A stretch of DNA of 6,178 bases from an uncultured Oscillibacter sp. (GCA_948435975.1 CAOJHG010000139.1:1-6178), one strand, 5' to 3'. Positions 1 through 6,178 are shown, counted from the stretch's first letter. Made by a program: numbers and translations. The notes: a model not told the origin generated them from the letters alone.

Positions 1-667
1 CCAGGCGGTTCAGGTAGGTGGCGATCCGCTGTGCGCCAAAGCCCTCGTTGACGTATTTCTCAAAGATGATACGCACAACAGCGGCCTCAGTTTCATTGAC
101 CGCCAGATTGAACAGCTCATGCTTGCGCTTGTTCAGCTGACCGCTCTTTACAAGCTCATAGCCATAGGGGGCAACGCCGCCTTTGAAACCGCCGCTCTCC
201 ACCAGCTGGCCCAGGGCCGTCCGAGTACGGATGGAGGTTTTTTCGCTTTCGCCGTCAGCCTGCCAGAACTGGATATAATTGGTGAGCTTGTCGGTATGAT
301 TGTCAAACCGCTGCTCCCCCTCCTGGGTACTCCAAACCCGGATTCCGTTTTTCGCAAACCATTCTACTACAAACGGGGTCTCATCCGCGATACGGCCAAT
401 GCGGTCAAACATAAAGACCAGCAGAATATCAAACTTCCCTTGACGGGCGTGTTCTTTGATGATCTGGAGCTTGTCACGATTTTCTGCCCGGACTTTGTGG
501 CCGGAAACGCCGTCCTCCTGTTCCTCGTGAACGATGGTCCAGCCCTTTTCCTCCGCAAAGCGGTGACAGGCTTTCCGCTGCATGGGAATATCCGCCTGAC
601 ATTTATCGTCATAGTCCACCTGTTTGCCGGTGGACACCCTGTAAAGACAATAGACTCGATCTTTCAT
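1..667 (-). CDS. Large serine recombinase, N-terminal part (C-terminus beyond left edge)
   Basis: Site-specific DNA recombinase that would excise or integrate a mobile element through a serine-DNA intermediate. The 222 visible residues begin MKDRVYCLYRVSTGKQ, with the catalytic serine at S12 preceded by R10. A DGVSG block lies at 52-56, and FDRIGR at 87-92 supplies the second conserved arginine pair (R89, R92). The resolvase domain ends near residue 145. A long helix follows, then the start of the recombinase domain (GGVAPYGYELV, 163-173; ETEAAVVRIIFEKYVNEGFG, 192-211). Family members of this architecture usually have about 500 residues, so more than half lies outside the window. The ATG at 665-667 is chosen because AAAGGA lies 11 bases upstream (679-684). 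It follows the TnpW-like gene by about 98 bases on the same strand, which suits the recombination module of a clostridial integrative element. Family assignment is firm; activity cannot be judged from this half. Confidence 0.93.
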   Translation of the reverse strand, partial: MKDRVYCLYRVSTGKQVDYDDKCQADIPMQRKACHRFAEEKGWTIVHEEQEDGVSGHKVRAENRDKLQIIKEHARQGKFDILLVFMFDRIGRIADETPFVVEWFAKNGIRVWSTQEGEQRFDNHTDKLTNYIQFWQADGESEKTSIRTRTALGQLVESGGFKGGVAPYGYELVKSGQLNKRKHELFNLAVNETEAAVVRIIFEKYVNEGFGAQRIATYLNRL

Positions 668-712
668 GCACTGTTCCGTCCTTTCTGGTCGATATAAAGG
701 ATGAAGGGCGAA

Positions 713-741
713 ATCAATGCGCAGGAGAGATAGATTGTCAA
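713..741 (-). promoter_or_regulatory. Possible promoter for the serine recombinase
   Basis: A perfect TTGACA (-35) reads on the minus strand at 741-736. Exactly 17 bases separate it from ATTGAT at 718-713, which matches the -10 consensus at only three of six positions. The expected start of transcription would fall about 40 bases before the recombinase ATG. The good -35 and ideal spacing support it; the poor -10 keeps confidence low. Co-transcription with the upstream small gene is the alternative. Confidence 0.25.
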
Positions 742-765
742 GGTGCATGAGGAATAGCCCTCACG

Positions 766-957
766 CTAATTATCTCCCTGTTTCGAGCAATTTGCAAGGA
801 TGTCGCCGGACTGCGGTTTGACTGCGTTTGCCATGTAAGAAGAAAGCAAAATCTGCTTTATGTGATTGATTATGGCAGTATTTTTGTCCGCAGCAAAGCT
901 GACGGAAATTTCCCGCCCATCAACGAAGATCATCTTCTCAGATTGAGTCATACCCAC
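766..957 (-). CDS. Small TnpW-like mobile-element protein
   Basis: A 61 to 63 residue protein with no catalytic motif. The stretch KMIFVDGREISVSFAADK followed by an amphipathic helix (INHIKQILLSSY) has the strand-strand-helix layout of small TnpW-like proteins found beside serine recombinases in clostridial transposons. That resemblance is from memory of the family pattern, not from a search. A strong AGGAGGT lies at 962-968. It is 5 bases before a GTG start at 957 and 11 bases before the in-frame ATG at 951, so the start is ambiguous by two codons. The gene precedes the recombinase in the same direction and may be co-transcribed with it; a role in controlling excision is possible but unproven. 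The TAG stop is followed by a weak hairpin (748-752 with 759-763) that has no T-run. Confidence 0.6.
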   Translation of the reverse strand: MGMTQSEKMIFVDGREISVSFAADKNTAIINHIKQILLSSYMANAVKPQSGDILANCSKQGDN

Positions 958-992
958 AGATACCTCCTGTGTATCTTGTGTTCATACGGTGC

Positions 993-1050
993 AGCCGCGC
1001 CGGGAAAAGGTGTGTCCGCATACATTGAGCGGCGGTTTCCCGGCGCGGCT
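993..1050. repeat. Compound hairpin: perfect 15-bp inverted repeat with an inner stem
   Basis: AGCCGCGCCGGGAAA (993-1007) is repeated exactly in inverse orientation at 1036-1050. Inside it, CCGC (1016-1019) pairs with GCGG (1029-1032) around a nine-base loop, giving a two-tier structure. On the minus strand it sits about 25 bases upstream of the Shine-Dalgarno of the TnpW-like gene, so it would lie in that gene's leader. Only the plus strand carries a T-tract after it (CTTTTCC), and that tract is short. It could be a leader attenuator, a terminator for plus-strand transcription entering the element, or a protein binding site. The sequence does not decide. Confidence 0.7.
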
Positions 1051-1055
1051 TTTCC

Positions 1056-1081
1056 GATTGTCGATGTTGATTGTCGATGTT
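1056..1081. repeat. Two perfect tandem copies of a 13-bp repeat
   Basis: GATTGTCGATGTT occurs at 1056-1068 and again, directly abutting, at 1069-1081. The pair lies five bases beyond the compound hairpin and just after the stop of the 25-codon frame, upstream of the TnpW-like gene and recombinase. A repeat unit of 13 bases puts successive copies a little over one helical turn apart, as in paired protein-binding sites. Binding by an element-encoded regulator or by the recombinase accessory machinery is an inference; a simple duplication is equally possible. Confidence 0.75.
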
Positions 1082-1159
1082 TTACATCTTAATTCGCTGT
1101 ATTTGCCACGCATCCCCAGCGATGGGGGTATTGCCGGTCGCCTTTGGCAAGGCCGTCAT
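1082..1159 (-). CDS. 25-residue frame overlapping the sigma-like gene (doubtful)
   Basis: The frame encodes MTALPKATGNTPIAGDAWQI and five more residues. Its ATG overlaps the TGA of the preceding sigma-like frame in an ATGA arrangement, which permits translational coupling. The only nearby ribosome-binding-like sequence is GGAG, too close to the start (two bases). No motif is recognised. It may be a short peptide, or a leftover of the downstream part of a longer ancestral gene broken here. Confidence that it is a real gene is low. Confidence 0.25.
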   Translation of the reverse strand: MTALPKATGNTPIAGDAWQIQRIKM

Positions 1160-1380
1160 AACTCCAGAACGCCGTCCGAAACGTGCGCCCCAGGGTTCCC
1201 CCCTAGTCCTTGGGAGGCCGTGTGGTAATTCTCGTCAGACCACGCTTTCCACCGCTGAAACTCCTCCAGGCTGAGGAAGTCGGCCTGCGTAAGCCGGGGC
1301 ACTTCCCCGGCGGCATCCTTATATACGATGGCATTTGGGGCCATCTTGTTCAGAGTACAGTCACTCTTGGGGTCAAACAT
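1156..1380 (-). CDS. Short protein like the N-terminus of clostridial element sigma-like factors; probably truncated
   Basis: A 74-residue product starting MFDPKSDCTLNKMAPNAIVY. It carries RLTQADF (29-35) and EEFQRWKAWSDENYH (39-53). These segments resemble the conserved N-terminal region of sigma-70-like proteins encoded on clostridial integrative elements, in which a DNA-binding sigma region 4 follows. Here the similarity stops after ENYH and the remaining 21 residues are glycine-rich and unlike it, so the helix-turn-helix part appears lost by deletion or frameshift. The start is well supported: GGAGG at 1388-1392 is seven bases from the ATG at 1378-1380. The frame stays open upstream to about 1518, but nothing there looks coding. 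The Shine-Dalgarno lies in one arm of a perfect inverted repeat. Alternative: a complete small element protein of unknown function. The family link rests on recall of the motif pattern. Confidence 0.6.
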   Translation of the reverse strand: MFDPKSDCTLNKMAPNAIVYKDAAGEVPRLTQADFLSLEEFQRWKAWSDENYHTASQGLGGNPGAHVSDGVLEL

Positions 1381-1387
1381 AGTGGTT

Positions 1388-1435
1388 CCTCCGTTTCGAT
1401 GTTGGTGGGACTGGAGCGGCGCATCGAAACGGAGG
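1388..1435 (-). promoter_or_regulatory. Perfect 14-bp inverted repeat sequestering a Shine-Dalgarno
   Basis: On the minus strand CCTCCGTTTCGATG (1435-1422) is followed 20 bases later by its exact complement CATCGAAACGGAGG (1401-1388). The GGAGG at the end of the second arm is the ribosome binding site of the sigma-like frame, whose ATG is seven bases further on. Folded in RNA, the site would be fully paired with an anti-Shine-Dalgarno CCTCC. This layout suggests translational control of the element gene, opened by a ligand, a protein, or translation through the leader. A DNA-level dyad operator is the other reading. Confidence 0.7.
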
Positions 1436-1717
1436 GCGGACTGCGGCATCCACAGGAACGGAATTTCTATCTGGGCAGCATACAAGGCAGGAGGCCGGGT
1501 GCTTTCGTTGAGTACCAAGCCTTCCGCCTTGGTTCAGAACTATATTTCTGACCTACACACTATAATTCTTCCGATTGATCGGTATGCTGGTCCGCATGGG
1601 GAGCATAGATTTTTTATAGGTCATCAAATGGAAATGAACCGGAATACCCAGCTATAAAAAGTAAAAACACCATCCAGGTCAAATTTCATATGTTGGCCTG
1701 CGCTGCATCCAGCCTTT
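1436..1717. other. Non-coding stretch between HPr and the element genes
   Basis: No frame here has both a ribosome binding site and protein-like composition. On the minus strand the sequence is relatively A/T-rich near 1540-1680. It contains TATAGT at about 1560, a possible -10 without a matching -35. Small dyads are CCGAT-TG-ATCGG (1571-1582) and TCAGAA-N6-TTCTGA (1534-1551). No factor-independent terminator with a T-run was found after the HPr stop on the minus strand. The junction between the operon and the mobile-element remnant probably falls in this interval, but no target-site duplication could be recognised. Confidence 0.5.
1534..1551. repeat. Short inverted repeat, possible operator
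   Basis: TCAGAA (1534-1539) and TTCTGA (1546-1551) are exact inverse copies around a six-base ATATAG/CTATAT centre. With one bulged base the pairing extends outward by GG/CC. It lies just downstream, in minus-strand direction, of a TATAGT -10-like hexamer, so it could be an operator for leftward transcription of the element genes. The arms are short and chance occurrence is possible. Confidence 0.3.
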
Positions 1718-1978
1718 TTACAAATTTTCCTTGAAGAATTCTTCCAAAGCAACAGCGTTGGCATCCTCATTGCCGCCCTCCACGGTGACGGACACCGTAT
1801 CGCCCTGCTTGATACCCAAGCCCATGATGGCCATAAGTTTCGTGGCAGCAACGGATTTGCCTTCCGCCTTTTTGATCGTAACGGCACTGTCCAGCGCCTT
1901 GACCTCCTTGACCAGCAAACCGGCGGGACGGGCGTGGATGCCTACAGGCTCGGTGATGATGTACTGAAAAGTTTTCAT
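1718..1978 (-). CDS. ptsH: HPr family phosphocarrier protein
   Basis: An 86-residue cytosolic phosphocarrier of the PTS, the usual HPr length. It accepts phosphate from enzyme I at the active histidine and passes it to EIIA domains. The active site GIHARPAG places the phospho-histidine at H15 with R17 beside it. The second conserved block, TKLMAIMGLGIKQGD (46-60), is present. At the position of Bacillus Ser46, the HPr kinase target, this protein has lysine (K47) preceded by T46, so regulatory serine phosphorylation is not expected. The start at 1976-1978 is supported by GGGGAG seven bases upstream (1986-1991). The ATG overlaps the TGA of the preceding membrane-protein frame. Position at the end of a PTS/glucosidase operon suggests a dedicated HPr paralogue rather than the housekeeping copy, which usually sits with enzyme I. 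Confidence 0.95.
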   Translation of the reverse strand: MKTFQYIITEPVGIHARPAGLLVKEVKALDSAVTIKKAEGKSVAATKLMAIMGLGIKQGDTVSVTVEGGNEDANAVALEEFFKENL

Positions 1979-2577
1979 GATAGATCTCCCCATATTAAAT
2001 AGCGTTGTGTTGATAAGATCCCGTAATTCAAATCTGTGGAGTCCCAATGTCCCTCCGGTTTTCTTTCCAGACAGCTCTGCCCTGAATGAATATCCTCAGA
2101 CAGAAAGTCGATGAAAAGATATGCCAGTGGTATCAATGTAAATAAAATCGCTTTTCCCAACAAGTACCGGCACAGCACCGCCGAGCTCGTTCCGCCAAGC
2201 ACAAAGGCTGCCAGCATCCGGCAGTGGACGAGCATTCGCCGAAGTGTGTTTTTATCCCGGCGGCGCAGGGTCCGGCTTGCGAAAATGCTAATCTGACGCA
2301 GATGATTGGTGCAGAATGTTGCGGCCATCGGAATATGCTCCGCCTGCCGGAATGTATTGTACTGCATGGAAGCAAACAGGTTCATTACCACCTGAGATAT
2401 TCGGTAAGGCGCACTTTCCGGCAGCAGCCCCAGAAAGACGACGGCTATCATTTCCAGCAGCAGAAACAGTGTCTCCCAGCGAATATGAATGTGCCATTTG
2501 ATATAGCTGGCACAGATTCCGAGATGAATGCGCCCATAAAGTAGCAGGTAATCATTCTCCGGACATAAGTGTTCCAT
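1975..2577 (-). pseudogene. YoaK/DUF1275 (UPF0700) membrane protein, 5'-truncated and frameshifted
   Basis: The 200-residue frame matches the C-terminal half of the DUF1275 family, membrane proteins of unknown function with about 210 to 240 residues. Recognisable parts are IRWETLFLLLEMIAVVFLGL (membrane segment, about 32-51), FASMQYNTFRQAEHIPMAAT (conserved family block, about 68-87) with FCTNHLRQ next, and two further hydrophobic segments (MLAAFVLGG and AILFTLIPLAYLFIDFL). The family's N-terminal membrane helices with the glycine-rich QTGN-type block are absent. A second frame overlapping the start (about 2600 to 2510) encodes MITCYFMGAFISESVP, which fits the segment normally just before IRWE, so a frameshift near 2500-2525 is likely. 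The lost 5' part is replaced by the SDR gene ending 27 bases away. The ATG at 2575-2577 does have AGGAGG seven bases upstream, so a shortened protein may still be made. Confidence 0.65.
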
Positions 2578-2604
2578 TGCAGCGCCTCCTGGATAAGCCG
2601 CGTT

Positions 2605-3372
2605 TCAGTTGACCAGCCAGCCCCCGTCCACATAGACGATCTGCCCGGTCACATAAGCGGCGCTGTCACTGGCCAGGAAGACTGCCGCCGAGGCCAAGTC
2701 CTGCGGGACGCCCAAACGGCCCATGGGAATTTTCTCCTTATACTTCCGAACCACTTCCGGGTCTTTCAGCAGAGGCCCGGTCATCTCCGTCATGTAGTAG
2801 CCCGGACCAATGGCATTGACGCAGATGCCGTACTGCGCCCACTCGTTGGCAAGGGCCTTTGTCATCTGGACAATCGCGCCTTTTGCCGCACAATACGCAA
2901 TCATATTTTTCAGTCCGACCGCGCTGGAAAGGGAACCGACGTTAATGATACGTCCCTTGATCTTGTTCTCGACCATATAGCGGCCCACGGCCTGGTCCAT
3001 GAAGAACACATACTTCAGTTGTGTATCCAGCACTTTGTCCCAATCGGCTTCCTCGAAGTCCAGGGCGGACTTGCGGACATTGATTCCCGCGCTGTTAATT
3101 AAGATATCAATGCGCCCAAACTGCCCAGCGGTCTGCTCCACAAACGCCCGCGCCGCTTCAACAGAGGACTGGTCCAGATGCATGGGAACGACCTTCCCGC
3201 CGGTTTCCGCCTCCATCTCCTGAGCGGCCTGATGCAGAACCTCCATGCGGCGGCTGGCAATGATAACCGTTGCTCCAGCACCGGCTAACCCGGATGCCAT
3301 ACCCCGCCCCAGCCCGGTACCACCGCCCACTACAACCGCCACTTTTCCCGACAGGTCAAAAAGATTGTTCAT
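2605..3372 (-). CDS. SDR family oxidoreductase (KduD / gluconate 5-dehydrogenase-like)
   Basis: A 255-residue classical short-chain dehydrogenase/reductase, full length, that should interconvert a hydroxyl and a carbonyl with NAD(P). The Rossmann glycine motif is GGGTGLG (16-22). S40-R41-R42 at the end of strand 2 suggests NADPH preference, and D67 would contact the adenine. NSAG replaces the usual NNAG at 93-96. Catalytic residues are S147, Y160 and K164 (YCAAK), but the Asn of the classical tetrad is Gln118 (LDTQLKYVFF). The C-terminus TGQIVYVDGGWLVN is typical. General pattern is closest to sugar-acid dehydrogenases such as KduD. The ATG at 3370-3372 has AAGGAG nine bases upstream (3382-3387), overlapping the TAA of the hydrolase gene; an in-frame TTG at 3393 is less likely. 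It probably acts on a product of the glucosidase or lactonase; the substrate cannot be read from sequence. Confidence 0.92.
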   Translation of the reverse strand: MNNLFDLSGKVAVVVGGGTGLGRGMASGLAGAGATVIIASRRMEVLHQAAQEMEAETGGKVVPMHLDQSSVEAARAFVEQTAGQFGRIDILINSAGINVRKSALDFEEADWDKVLDTQLKYVFFMDQAVGRYMVENKIKGRIINVGSLSSAVGLKNMIAYCAAKGAIVQMTKALANEWAQYGICVNAIGPGYYMTEMTGPLLKDPEVVRKYKEKIPMGRLGVPQDLASAAVFLASDSAAYVTGQIVYVDGGWLVN

Positions 3373-3385
3373 CCTGGCGCACTCC

Positions 3386-4168
3386 TTACTCAATGCTGCC
3401 CTTGCAGCTCCACTCCCGAATCTGCTCGTAGTCGTGGCCGAAAATCATGGTGGCGTCATATTGCTTTTGGAGTTTCTTCAGCCGTTCCACATTGGCAAAG
3501 AACTCGCTGGTGGTCTTATTGATATCCCCACCCGGAGGGATGAGGCGTTCCCAGCTCTCCCGGGCATAGACCGCGTCGCTGGTGAAAATCAGGTTCCCCA
3601 TGGTCTGCATCTTGACAACCAGGCCAATAACGCCGGGGGTATGGGATTGCTGGACAAACAGCGTCAGGTCCGGGGCCAGCTCCACCGTGCCCTCAATAGG
3701 ATGATACACCGCGCCCTCCACGTCAAACAGGCTCTTGATATAGGCGCTGCGGGGGCTTTCGGTGAAAACGCCCTCGCAGGCGTTCAGCAGCTCCGCCCGG
3801 GCCACGGTGATATTCCGGATGGCCTTGGTTCCGGCAAAGTACCGCAGTCCGCCCACATGGTCAAAATGCAGATGGGAGAGAATCAGGCGGTCGATGTCCC
3901 CGCAGGCCAGGCCCTTGGAGGCCAGAGCGTCCTCAATGGAAACAAATTCCTCCACCGGATAGACCGCGTTGATATGCGCTCCGTATTCCCGGACGCTGTA
4001 GGGGCTGTTGCCGGTATCGTAGAGAATGTTCCCCAGTGACGGATGCTGAATCAGAATGGCCGAGATGGGAGAATGGTACATCCGGCTTTTGTCGTCGCAG
4101 TCCACAATGCGGAAATAATTGCACCCCAGATTGCCCAGGTAGAGCAGGCTGATTTTCATGCCGTTCAT
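3386..4168 (-). CDS. MBL-fold metallo-hydrolase, N-acyl homoserine lactonase-like
   Basis: A 260-residue metallo-beta-lactamase-fold hydrolase with a complete two-metal site: HLHFDH gives H99, H101, D103 and H104, SHTPG gives H176, TSDAVY gives D198, and FGHDYEQ gives H245. The order, spacing and length fit the AiiA/AttM lactonase subfamily, which opens lactone rings, rather than beta-lactamases or glyoxalase II. No signal peptide is visible, so it should be cytosolic. Its start at 4168 has a GGAGG-rich stretch six bases upstream; a second ATG three codons on is possible. It begins 12 bases after the glucosidase stop, and its own stop overlaps the SDR's ribosome binding site, so it is clearly in the operon. 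In this setting a lactone made from a sugar or a glycoside aglycone is a more natural substrate than a quorum signal, but that is inference. Confidence 0.9.
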   Translation of the reverse strand: MNGMKISLLYLGNLGCNYFRIVDCDDKSRMYHSPISAILIQHPSLGNILYDTGNSPYSVREYGAHINAVYPVEEFVSIEDALASKGLACGDIDRLILSHLHFDHVGGLRYFAGTKAIRNITVARAELLNACEGVFTESPRSAYIKSLFDVEGAVYHPIEGTVELAPDLTLFVQQSHTPGVIGLVVKMQTMGNLIFTSDAVYARESWERLIPPGGDINKTTSEFFANVERLKKLQKQYDATMIFGHDYEQIREWSCKGSIE

Positions 4169-4180
4169 GTTCTCCCTCCC

Positions 4181-5629
<1,449 letters not shown>

Positions 5630-5651
5630 TTATCAGAATGGCAGTTACTTT

Positions 5652-5689
5652 GTTTGTCCTCGCCCCCATGGAAGGAAGCGGGAACAAAC
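5652..5689 (-). repeat. Strong intercistronic hairpin between the PTS gene and the glucosidase
   Basis: On the minus strand GTTTGTTCCCGCTTCC (5689-5674) pairs with GGGGGCGAGGACAAAC (5667-5652) around a six-base loop, with 15 of 16 positions paired (three are G-U) and one mismatch. It lies 13 bases after the PTS reading frame's TAA and 24 bases before the glucosidase Shine-Dalgarno. No T-run follows on either strand, so it is not a classic terminator. A role in mRNA processing or in stabilising one side of the transcript is likely. It does not resemble the antiterminator target sequence of LicT/BglG regulators. Confidence 0.65.
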
Positions 5690-5701
5690 ACAAGGAGGAA
5701 C

Positions 5702-6178
5702 TTACCGGACTTCATACAGCGGCTGCCCGGCTTTCACTTCACCAGAGGTCTTGACGGGAACCAGCCCGCTGTAATCGTCGATATTGGTAATCAGAACAGG
5801 CGTAATGGTCTTGAACTACTTTTTGATGGCTTCCAGGTCGAACTCCATCAGCAGATCTCCCTTTTTCACCCGGTCGCCTGCCTTGACTTTGGGGGTGAAA
5901 TATTTGCCGTTCAAGGAGACGGTTTCCAAGCCCACATGAATCAGCATTTCGCAGTCGCCGGGACCATCCAGGGAAATGGCGTGCTTGGTGTCCGCAACCA
6001 AAGAGACGGAGCAGTCAAAGGGCGCGTACAGCTTACCCTCGCTGGGAATGATTGCCGCACCCTGGCCCAGAATCCCCTGAGAGAACGTTTCGTCGGGAAC
6101 TTCTTCCAGTTTGGCAACGGTTCCGCTCAGCGGCGCGCAGACGGTGAAGGGAACTCCGGAGGGCAAAGCGCTGCCGTC
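5702..6178 (-). pseudogene. EIIA domain of a glucose/beta-glucoside PTS permease, 5' partial, with an in-frame TAG
   Basis: Cytosolic phosphoryl-transfer domain taking phosphate from HPr. The visible frame enters from the right edge through a short linker (DGSALPSGVPF) and runs through VCAPLSGTVAKLEEVPD, then LYAPFDCSVSLVADTKHAISL (support histidine 66 from the edge) to EMLIHVGLETVSLNGKYF (phospho-histidine 81 from the edge, codon 5936-5938). The linker suggests a C-terminal EIIA fused to EIIBC, as in beta-glucoside permeases. The frame is cut by TAG at 5816-5818 right after FDLEAIKK. Yet 37 more codons in the same frame, FKTITPVLITNIDDYSGLVP and onward to EVKAGQPLYEVR then TAA (5702-5704), are a perfect continuation of the EIIA fold. 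Family members carry two residues (often AG) between KK and F; here there is only the stop. Either the gene is freshly broken, losing the last two strands, or the stop is read through or is an error. Confidence 0.85.
5816..5818 (-). other. In-frame amber (TAG) codon inside the EIIA domain
   Basis: Minus-strand codons read GCC ATC AAA AAG TAG TTC AAG ACC. Conserved EIIA sequence continues without frame change on both sides, so this stop lies inside the domain rather than at its natural end. Confidence 0.85.

Noticed and set aside
119..697. A 192-codon plus-strand open frame
   Set aside because: It lies wholly opposite the serine recombinase, whose catalytic motifs are clear on the minus strand.
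1381..1518. Extension of the sigma-like frame 46 codons upstream to an earlier start
   Set aside because: The Shine-Dalgarno at 1388-1392 fits the ATG at 1380. The upstream residues are low-quality and span a perfect inverted repeat.
1695..1719. Hairpin GGCCTG...CAGCC followed by TTTTT on the plus strand, as a terminator
   Set aside because: The stem is five pairs with a bulge, and the T-run is really the AAAAA around the HPr stop codon. No plus-strand gene ends here.
1986..2012. TATTTAAT just upstream of the HPr Shine-Dalgarno as a promoter -10
   Set aside because: No -35 lies at suitable spacing, and transcription would begin inside the ribosome binding site. Co-transcription with the operon is more likely.
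1995..2050. TTCAAAT-like sequence suggesting a tRNA T-loop
   Set aside because: The flanking bases do not form a T-stem, and no acceptor or anticodon arm can be built around it.
3245..4039. A 264-codon plus-strand open frame
   Set aside because: It is antisense to the metal-binding motifs of the MBL hydrolase and the SDR cofactor site, and has no protein-like features of its own.

Overview
The window looks like chromosomal or accessory DNA of an anaerobic, moderately GC-rich Firmicute, probably a gut clostridium of the Oscillospiraceae kind. This is inferred from AGGAGG-type ribosome binding sites, a PTS-linked family 1 glucosidase, a YoaK/DUF1275 membrane protein of Firmicute type, and small proteins like those of clostridial conjugative elements. 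Every credible gene lies on the minus strand, so transcription runs from the right edge to the left.

Right part (6178 to about 1718): a sugar-uptake and hydrolysis operon. In transcription order it holds the C-terminal EIIA domain of a glucose/beta-glucoside PTS permease (cut by the window edge, with an in-frame TAG inside the domain), a GH1 6-phospho-beta-glucosidase, an MBL-fold lactonase-like hydrolase, an SDR dehydrogenase, a decayed YoaK/DUF1275 membrane gene, and an HPr phosphocarrier. From the glucosidase onward the gaps are about 10 to 35 bases, or the genes overlap. A plausible model is that the PTS imports and phosphorylates a beta-glucoside, the GH1 enzyme cleaves the phospho-glucoside, and the SDR and lactonase process the aglycone or an oxidised sugar lactone. 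The HPr could feed phosphate back to the permease. The lactonase and SDR steps are inferred from gene order only.

Middle (about 1717 to 1381): no convincing gene. It holds several small inverted repeats. The most notable is a perfect 14-bp inverted repeat that would hide the Shine-Dalgarno sequence of the next small gene.

Left part (1380 to 1): the recombination end of a mobile element. It has a short protein resembling the N-terminus of sigma-like proteins of clostridial integrative elements, a 25-codon overlapping frame, a compound hairpin, a 13-bp tandem repeat, a small TnpW-like protein, and the N-terminal 222 residues of a large serine recombinase that runs off the left edge. No conjugation genes are visible, and the sigma-like gene looks truncated. 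Either the element is decayed next to the operon, or the operon is cargo. The true element boundaries are not visible here.
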